Shown piece by piece: positions 58,399-64,000 of a stretch of DNA of 64,000 nt. Source of the stretch: Paenibacillus sp. 32352 (GTDB lineage Bacteria > Bacillota > Bacilli > Paenibacillales > NBRC-103111); NCBI RefSeq assembly GCF_002042965.1, contig NZ_MZNT01000008.1:248001-312000 (forward strand), read 5' to 3'. The position numbers were made by a program, and so were the translations under genes. Under the pieces are notes generated by a model. The model worked only from the letters and a program-made list of their open reading frames with translations. It was not told the origin of the DNA and ran no database searches. How positions within the stretch are numbered: the first letter of the stretch is position 1; every line of letters starts with the position of its first letter.

Positions 58399-59076
58399 AT
58401 GAGGATGCTGCTGCTGAAGCATTTTGACTTCGATGACCCGTCGTATTTCATCTCTTGGGCAGGGCAGCATGAAGCTGAATTGACGATTCTGTTTCCTCCC
58501 GACGGATTTCACGCACCTGCCATGGATTCCTTTGATCTCATGATCATATTAGGCGGCCCCATGAGTGCCTATCAGGATAATGAGTATCCTTGGCTGCAGA
58601 GCGAGAAGGCGTTCATTCGGGAGGCGGTCGAATCGGGGAGGAAGGTGCTCGGAATATGCCTCGGGGCCCAAATGCTGGCGGAAGTGTTGGGAGGACGGGT
58701 GTACCGCAGCCCTCATAAAGAGATCGGTTGGCATCAGGTAAAGCGGAACGGCACCCAGCATCCTTTATTGGAGGGAGTTCCGGACGATTTTTACTCCTTT
58801 CATTGGCACGGTGATTGCTTTGATATTCCCGCGGGGGCGGTTTCGCTGGCTTCGTCGGAAGCATGCAGGCATCAGGCGTTTACTTATGGGGAACACGTTC
58901 TTGGTCTTCAATTCCATCTGGAAACGACGGAAGGCTGCATGACGACGATGCTGGAGAGATGGCAGCATGAATTGGTGGAGGCACCGTGGATACAGAAAGC
59001 GGAGCGCATCTTTGAACAGACAGAGCGGACACAAGCTTCCAAAGCACTATTGCATCAAATTCTTAACAACTATTAA
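58399..59076 (+). CDS. Class I glutamine amidotransferase-like protein
   Basis: 225-aa GATase1 domain with the nucleophile in GICLGAQMLA and the His-Glu dyad in LQFHLETT; the oxyanion region is LGGPMSAYQD. Such stand-alone proteins (GMP-synthase-like) release ammonia from glutamine or act as gamma-glutamyl hydrolases; no synthetase partner is adjacent. ATG 58399 after AAAGGGAGG. The ammonium transporter follows 26 bp downstream under the same GlnR-type promoter. Confidence 0.85.
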   Translation: MRMLLLKHFDFDDPSYFISWAGQHEAELTILFPPDGFHAPAMDSFDLMIILGGPMSAYQDNEYPWLQSEKAFIREAVESGRKVLGICLGAQMLAEVLGGRVYRSPHKEIGWHQVKRNGTQHPLLEGVPDDFYSFHWHGDCFDIPAGAVSLASSEACRHQAFTYGEHVLGLQFHLETTEGCMTTMLERWQHELVEAPWIQKAERIFEQTERTQASKALLHQILNNY

Positions 59077-59102
59077 ATTTACCAGCGAGCGAGGGTGACG
59101 AT

Positions 59103-60389
59103 ATGGAAATAGGCGTAAACGGGATATGGACAATGTTGGGCGCCATCCTGGTGCTGTTCATGCAATGCGGATTTATTATGCTGGAGGCCGGCTCCACGCG
59201 AATGAAAAATGCCGGTCACATAGCAGGAAAAACGGTTTTTACCGTAGGGATTGTTTCTTTGGTTTTCTGGGCGGTGGGATATGCATTTATTTTCGGCACG
59301 CAAGGCGGCTCGCTTATCGGCTGGGGCGATTATTTTGGCTTCAATATGATGAATGTGCCGGAAGGAAGCAATGTAGCGCCTACGGTCATGTTCGTATTTC
59401 AGCTGTCCTTTGCCGCGATTTCGATGTCGGTGGCGTGGGGCGGATTTGCTGAGAGAGCGAAGCTGTCGGCTTACCTGATTTTTGCGGTGCTATTCTCCGC
59501 CGTGGTCTACCCTGTCATAGCCCACTGGATCTGGGGCGGCGGCTGGCTGGCTCAGCACGGGAAGCAGGATTTTGCCGGCTCCACTGTCGTACATCTTACA
59601 GGAGCTATGGCTGCTTTTGCCGCAACCTTGCTGCTGAAGCCGCGTATCGGCAAATATAACAAGAACGGTACGCCGAACGAAATTCCTGGCCATAACCAAG
59701 TGTTTACCACTTTAGGCGTCATGCTGCTGTGGATCGGCTGGTTCGGATTCAATGCAGGCAGTACGATTACGGCCGGTGACGGAAGCTTTTTCGGCTACAT
59801 TGCGATCAATACGCAATTGGGTGCAGCAGCAGGCGCTGTAGCTGCCTTGATAATCTCCTGGATGTTTACGGGAAAAAGCGACATCAGCACGATGCTGAAC
59901 GGCGCTTTGGCTGGACTTGTTGCCATTACCGCCTCCTGCGCATTCGTTGAGCCTTGGGCCGCGATCGTCATTGGTCTGGTAGCAGGAATCGTCGTATTCG
60001 CCAGCATGAGATTGTTCGAGAAGCTGCGCATCGATGATCCGATCTACGCGCTTTCTGCGCACGGAACGGCTGGGGTATGGGGCACCTTGTCCAACGGCTT
60101 CTTCGCCACTCCGGAATTGGCCGAGAAGGTAGGCGTAGGGAAAGCCGGCCTGTTCTATGGCGGCGGTTTTGAACAATTGGGCGTTCAAATAATAGGGATT
60201 GTCGCTTGCGGCGCTTTTGCTTTCATCGTCTCTTACGTCATTCTTTACGCAATGAAAGCGACTATCGGCATTCGTGTTACGGAAGAGGAAGAAATGATGG
60301 GTCTTGACCTGAGCGAGCACGGCACCTACGGATATCCGGAGCAAATGAAGGAAGTCAAGCCGGCTTCGGGCGTATTGGTAAAAGGATAA
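59103..60389 (+). CDS. amtB: Ammonium transporter Amt
   Basis: 428-aa membrane protein of the Amt/Rh family with eleven predicted helices. The twin-His motif region VHLTGAMAAFAATLL and SAHGTAGVWGTLSNG, plus MEAGSTRMKNAGHIAGK near the N terminus, are recognisable. It scavenges ammonium when nitrogen is low. No GlnK (P-II) gene follows, which differs from the usual amtB-glnK pair; a glutamine amidotransferase precedes it instead. ATG 59103 after GCGAGGGTGACGAT. Confidence 0.94.
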   Translation: MEIGVNGIWTMLGAILVLFMQCGFIMLEAGSTRMKNAGHIAGKTVFTVGIVSLVFWAVGYAFIFGTQGGSLIGWGDYFGFNMMNVPEGSNVAPTVMFVFQLSFAAISMSVAWGGFAERAKLSAYLIFAVLFSAVVYPVIAHWIWGGGWLAQHGKQDFAGSTVVHLTGAMAAFAATLLLKPRIGKYNKNGTPNEIPGHNQVFTTLGVMLLWIGWFGFNAGSTITAGDGSFFGYIAINTQLGAAAGAVAALIISWMFTGKSDISTMLNGALAGLVAITASCAFVEPWAAIVIGLVAGIVVFASMRLFEKLRIDDPIYALSAHGTAGVWGTLSNGFFATPELAEKVGVGKAGLFYGGGFEQLGVQIIGIVACGAFAFIVSYVILYAMKATIGIRVTEEEEMMGLDLSEHGTYGYPEQMKEVKPASGVLVKG

Positions 60390-60390
60390 A

Positions 60391-60671
60391 AAACGGCTCT
60401 CCCGTCTATAGATGGGGGAGCCGTCTGATTAGAGGGCAACCTATGACTCCTAAAGTTTACGAAAGGGAGCAAGGTGGGTATGCCCTGTAGGAGCGTTAGC
60501 GTCCGCCTTTGTTCTCGGGAAATAACCGCTAAAAAGCAATAAAATCAAAAAGTTCCCGAGAACAACAGCGGCCGGAAGGGGATACCCTACCGGTGTACTG
60601 AAGTGAACTATCCTCTTCATAGGTTTCTCGACATCAGACGGCTCCCCCGTTAACCACGGGAGAGCCATTTT
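60391..60671. repeat. 280-bp nested inverted-repeat element (MITE-like)
   Basis: Outer arms 60391-60430 and 60633-60671 are near-perfect inverted copies of each other, and each is itself a hairpin (ACGGCTCTCCC / GGGGGAGCCGT and its counterpart). An inner perfect 13-bp pair TTGTTCTCGGGAA (60509-60521) / TTCCCGAGAACAA (60553-60565) lies inside, as does GGGTAT-CCC/GGG-ATACCC. No transposase. It sits between the 3' ends of amtB and the minus-strand MFS gene, so its arms double as terminators. Confidence 0.82.
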
Positions 60672-60689
60672 GAGGTGGGCAGGCTAAGG

Positions 60690-62210
60690 TTAAGCCGATT
60701 TGACCGCTTCGGGAGGAGCGGCTTTAGGTTTGACCATCTTGCCTGGTCCGACGTAGAACCCGGCAATGATCCCCAAGGCGGCAAGGCACAGAGCCAGAAT
60801 GAACCCGTGATTGATGGAGGCGGCCAGCGACTCTCTCAAGAAATCCTTAATTTCCTGGGGAACCGAGGCCCCTGCTCTCATCAGAAGCTCCGGATTAGCC
60901 AATGTATCCAGCTTATCTGCAGGAATCTGATGTGTGGACGCGCCGTCTTGTATCTGATGCGACAAATGGCTGTTAACGATAGCCGCCATCATGGTCGCCC
61001 CCAGGACGCCGCCGATGTTTCTCCAAAAGCCTACGATGGAGGAGCTGATGCCGATATATTGCTTGTCGACGCTGAACGCTACCGCACTCTGGGCGATGCT
61101 CATTAACGGCCCGATGGCCCCAAAGCCCAGCAGAATCATCAGGAGGATCATATAGCCATTGGAAGCGTTGCTGGGTACGTTCATCAATAAATAGGCGGCA
61201 ACGATACCGAATAGCATCGATGTGACAATAAGGGAACGAAACGAGACTACTGTTTGGAACGAGGCAAAGACGATCGAACCGACGATTAAGGAGAACATCA
61301 TGGGAGTTAACAGTCCGTTCGAATTTGGCTGGCCCAGTACAGCGACAGAAAACATAGGCAGATAAGTGATGGCGGAGAACATGATCGCCCCTTGGCAAAT
61401 GCAAGCTATACTGGTGCCGGTAATCATCCGGTTGCGAAACAGCTTCAACGGAAGCACCGGCTCTTCGGCCCGCAGCTCGGTTCGTACGAAGAAGATACCT
61501 CCGACTATGGCAACTGCCAATAACGAGAGGGTCGGCCATGAAGTCCAGCTGCCATCCTTGCCGCCCCATTCAAGCGCCAGCATCAGCGATACGGTGGAGA
61601 GGATCAGCAGGAGAGTGCCCAGATAGTCGATCTTGGGACGTCGTTCGGAGCGGGATTCCTTCAAGGCGAATAACAAGGTCAGGAAGGATAGCGCGCCAAG
61701 CGGCACATTGACATAAAAGCACCAGCGCCAGCCCCAGGCTTCTGACAGCAGCGTGCCGATCTGCGGACCGGCGACGGAGGATAAGCCGAAGATGGCGGCA
61801 AAGACGCCGGACAGCTTCGCGGCTTGCTTGGGGTCCGCGAACAGTGTGTAGATGATCGTAAAGCTGATAGGCATTAACGCTCCGGAACCGATGCCTTGAA
61901 GAGCGCGGAACCAGATCAGCTGCGTTATATTTTGCGAGATGCCGCACAAGGCGGAGCCGATCAGGAAGAAGCCGATCCCGATCAGGTAAAACCGTTTGCG
62001 TCCGAACAGATCGGACATTTTGCCGAAGACCAGCATGGTGCTGGTCGCTGCAAGCATGTAAGCGGAGAATACCCAGCTCATGCTTTCAAAGCCGCCGATG
62101 TCTTTAATAATGTGGCTCACCGCGGCCGAAGTGATGGTATTATCTAGCGATGACATCAGCAGACCGAGCGCCATGGCTAATAAGATCAAACCGTTATGCT
62201 GCTTGCTCAT
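60690..62210 (-). CDS. MFS drug exporter, DHA2 (EmrB/QacA) family
   Basis: 506-aa, fourteen-helix exporter with LLMSSLDNTITSAAV (motif D1), GKMSDLFGRKRFYLIG (motif A), RALQGIGSGALMP (motif B) and SSVAGPQIGTLLSEAWGWRWCFYVNVPLG (motif C). It is transcribed with the PadR repressor encoded upstream (MFS ATG 62210 lies 4 bp after the PadR stop). Inducible drug export is the expected role. Confidence 0.92.
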   Translation of the reverse strand: MSKQHNGLILLAMALGLLMSSLDNTITSAAVSHIIKDIGGFESMSWVFSAYMLAATSTMLVFGKMSDLFGRKRFYLIGIGFFLIGSALCGISQNITQLIWFRALQGIGSGALMPISFTIIYTLFADPKQAAKLSGVFAAIFGLSSVAGPQIGTLLSEAWGWRWCFYVNVPLGALSFLTLLFALKESRSERRPKIDYLGTLLLILSTVSLMLALEWGGKDGSWTSWPTLSLLAVAIVGGIFFVRTELRAEEPVLPLKLFRNRMITGTSIACICQGAIMFSAITYLPMFSVAVLGQPNSNGLLTPMMFSLIVGSIVFASFQTVVSFRSLIVTSMLFGIVAAYLLMNVPSNASNGYMILLMILLGFGAIGPLMSIAQSAVAFSVDKQYIGISSSIVGFWRNIGGVLGATMMAAIVNSHLSHQIQDGASTHQIPADKLDTLANPELLMRAGASVPQEIKDFLRESLAASINHGFILALCLAALGIIAGFYVGPGKMVKPKAAPPEAVKSA

Positions 62211-62213
62211 CTA

Positions 62214-62774
62214 TCATTCCTCCTCAATTTGGTTGGTTGCAGGGCGTTCGCCTTGCTCCGTTTGCCTTATTTTAGCTAATCCTTCCTTGACGATCTTCAG
62301 ATTGCTCTCCGCGCTGGCGATCCCGATTTGGATGCAAATTTCCTGCGTCGGCGTCATGTATTTGCCGAAGCGCTCGTAGTCTTTTTTCAATCGCACGAGG
62401 TGCGCTTCCTCTCTAAGGATAGCTTCTTCCATCCAGCTTTGGATCAGCTCAAAGTCGGCGAATTGGCCGAAAAACATCCGAACCATGAAATCAGAGCGAA
62501 GCACGTTATCCTGCAGCTTGCTCTCCAAATAGCTGTGGAATTGCGCTTTGCCTTTTTCCGTGATGGTGTACACGTTTTTGTTAGGCTTTCCCTGCTGCTC
62601 GATGCTTTCCTTGGTAATGAGCTCCTCTTTCTCCATCTTGCTTAGGGTAGGGTAGATGGTACCGAAGCTTGCGTCAAAAAAGTAGGAAAGCAGCTCTTCG
62701 AATTGCTGTTTAATGTCATAGCCGGACATGCTTTTGCCCATCAATAAACCAAGAATCGCGTCTTGACCTGTCAT
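62214..62774 (-). CDS. PadR family transcriptional repressor
   Basis: 186-aa regulator: N-terminal winged helix typical of PadR/LmrR (ILGLLMGKSMSGYDIKQQFE, FGTIYPTLSKMEKEELITK, YTITEKGKAQFHSYL) and a C-terminal helical dimerisation domain. ATG 62774 follows TAGGAGTG; the frame is open to 62882 but overlaps its own promoter. The operator pair at 62787-62840 and position before the exporter indicate local autorepression. Confidence 0.92.
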   Translation of the reverse strand: MTGQDAILGLLMGKSMSGYDIKQQFEELLSYFFDASFGTIYPTLSKMEKEELITKESIEQQGKPNKNVYTITEKGKAQFHSYLESKLQDNVLRSDFMVRMFFGQFADFELIQSWMEEAILREEAHLVRLKKDYERFGKYMTPTQEICIQIGIASAESNLKIVKEGLAKIRQTEQGERPATNQIEEE

Positions 62775-62786
62775 CTTTGTCACTCC

Positions 62787-62846
62787 TATATCGAACTGAT
62801 ATAATGATCGTGAGGTTATATTAACATCCGATATATATCGTGTCAA
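62787..62846 (-). promoter_or_regulatory. PadR promoter and operators
   Basis: On the minus strand TTGACA (+ coordinates 62846-62841), 17-bp spacer, TAATAT (62823-62818). The spacer holds the palindrome CGATATATATCG (62829-62840). A second palindrome, TATATC-GAACT-GATATA (62787-62803), lies downstream of the start point. Both contain GATATA/TATATC half-sites. Confidence 0.82.
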
Positions 62847-62974
62847 TATATAGACTTGCCTTATTTTGCCCAAAATATTCAAAACCTTTTTGCGCTTCCA
62901 GGGGTTTTATTGGATAATGAAGTCAGGATATCGTCTTTATTCCAACTACTACATAGATTTCAGGAGGGCTTTTC

Positions 62975-63982
62975 ATGAGCCAGGCTTCGATTCAACATGT
63001 ACTTTTTGATGATGTGCCTTCGATTCAACTGGATGCCGGAGGATACCGGGCTGTTATTGCGTACGCGGTGGGCAGCAATATGGTCGAGCTTAGCCGGCCT
63101 GCCGAAGGGTTGAGCTTTCTTCGCACCCCGGATAATGGAGAGCTTCTGCGGCAAAAAAGCCAACGCTACGGGCTGCCCCCCTTATTTCCTCCTAACCGGA
63201 TTATTGACGGGAAATTTTCCACGCCATACCGGGATTATGTTCTCCCGTTGAACAGCTCGGACGGGGCTCATTTCATGCATGGCATTTTGCACAAACGTCC
63301 TTGGCGTATCGAATCGGAGAAGGTTCTTGAGAACGACGCAGCCGAGGTGGTTCTTGTTATGGACATGGGTAAGGACGGTGAAATGTATCCCTATTTTCCT
63401 CATGAATTTACTTATGAGCTCACCTATACCTTGTCAGAGCAGGGTCTTCATCAGCTGGTGCGGATTACGAACCATAGCCATGAACCGATGCCGCTTGGGG
63501 TTGGATTTCATACGGCGCTGCGCGTCCCGTTTCACAAGGAAGGACGGGAGGAGGACTACCGTCTCGCGATTTCCGTAGGGGAAGAATGGGACCTGACGCC
63601 ATTGTTCGTGTCTACCGGCAAGCTGCTGCCATTATCCGAAGCAGATCGAGCACTGCGCGAGGAAGGAATTGCTCCAACGGGGGAGCCGTATGCGAAGCAT
63701 TTTACAAGCAGCGCCGTGGAGCGGAACGGCAAGCCGTTTACAGGTGCTGTAATGAAGGATACGGCAAGGAACATCAGCCTGGTCTATGAGGTCGATCGTA
63801 AATATGGGCATTGGACGGTTTGGAATGATGACGGCAAGAGCGGATTTACATGCCCTGAGCCGCAAACCTGGACGAATAACGCGCCTAACGTGCCGCTCCC
63901 AGGGGAAGTGACCGGATTCCGGCTGCTGGAGCCGGGAGCGACCTGGTCGGCATGGACGAAGCTATCTGCAGAGCTAGGCTAG
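62975..63982 (+). CDS. Aldose 1-epimerase family protein
   Basis: 335-aa protein of the galactose-mutarotase-like fold. Substrate-contact motifs are RYGLPPLFPPNRIIDGKFS, HFMHGILHKRPW (catalytic-type His), and LGVGFHTALRVPF (second His). The C-terminal GFTCPEPQTWTNNAPN contains the Glu that commonly acts as base. It interconverts sugar anomers; substrate uncertain (galactose or other). ATG 62975 after AGGAGGGC. It could serve the mgl uptake system but is 45 kb away. Confidence 0.85.
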   Translation: MSQASIQHVLFDDVPSIQLDAGGYRAVIAYAVGSNMVELSRPAEGLSFLRTPDNGELLRQKSQRYGLPPLFPPNRIIDGKFSTPYRDYVLPLNSSDGAHFMHGILHKRPWRIESEKVLENDAAEVVLVMDMGKDGEMYPYFPHEFTYELTYTLSEQGLHQLVRITNHSHEPMPLGVGFHTALRVPFHKEGREEDYRLAISVGEEWDLTPLFVSTGKLLPLSEADRALREEGIAPTGEPYAKHFTSSAVERNGKPFTGAVMKDTARNISLVYEVDRKYGHWTVWNDDGKSGFTCPEPQTWTNNAPNVPLPGEVTGFRLLEPGATWSAWTKLSAELG

Positions 63983-64000
63983 ATTTGTAAGGAAGAAGCA

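Noticed and set aside
60450..60668. 72-codon minus-strand frame inside the 280-bp palindromic element
   Set aside because: The reading frame arises from repeat arms; composition and lack of a ribosome site argue against coding.

Overview
The window looks like a chromosomal segment of a Paenibacillus-type member of the Bacillota. The reasons are near-consensus Shine-Dalgarno sites with many GTG/TTG starts, sigma-A promoters, GlnR/TnrA and Fur operators of the Bacillus type, a YesM/YesN sensor pair beside an mgl sugar transporter, and an anaerobic cobalamin operon in the Bacillus megaterium order with the CbiH-nitrite-reductase fusion (CbiH60). I saw no rRNA, tRNA, CRISPR array, prophage or insertion-sequence transposase.

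Layout. 0-6 kb: end of a polyprenyl synthetase gene and small housekeeping genes (glycerophosphodiesterase, DUF1904, TPR-like, DoxX, Crp/Fnr regulator with a MEKHLA protein). 6.4-10.9 kb: response regulator, histidine kinase and orphan sugar-binding lipoprotein in one tight operon. 11-14.3 kb: RND efflux pump. 14.4-18.4 kb: mglBAC galactose-type ABC transporter, whose promoter carries two ATGAGAATTTT direct repeats 21 bp apart, a plausible target of the upstream response regulator. 18.5-22.7 kb: RNA/DNA methylase, TspO-like protein, and a dihydroorotate-dehydrogenase-like domain fused to a polytopic membrane domain. 22.7-25.9 kb: RtcB RNA ligase with an AAA ATPase behind an unusual leader. 26-30.5 kb: NfrA, a Fur-controlled microprotein/DUF2325 operon, an alginate-lyase-family lipoprotein and a GlnR/TnrA-type asparaginase.

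30.5-35.3 kb is the least conventional stretch. It holds two paralogous XRE regulators, two mutually similar small proteins (48 and 64 aa), a family of GATAC-N5-GTATC operators (two of them placed just after a TTGACA box), a possible extra small ORF or structured RNA, and an epimerase-like protein lacking the catalytic Tyr. I regard this as the best candidate for an undescribed regulatory system.

35.4-47.4 kb: a B12 riboswitch and terminator control cbiH60-X-J-C-D-ET-L-F-G-A plus a nitroreductase; together they convert sirohydrochlorin to cobyrinic acid a,c-diamide. 47.4-64 kb: accessory genes (isomerase-like protein, acetyltransferases, methyltransferase, three MFS exporters, divergent PRPP synthetase, GyrI-VOC fusion, SET protein), a nitrogen-regulated amidotransferase/ammonium-transporter operon, a 280-bp nested inverted-repeat element, a PadR-controlled MFS pump and an aldose epimerase. 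A roughly 60-bp dispersed repeat occurs three times, each time just after a terminator.
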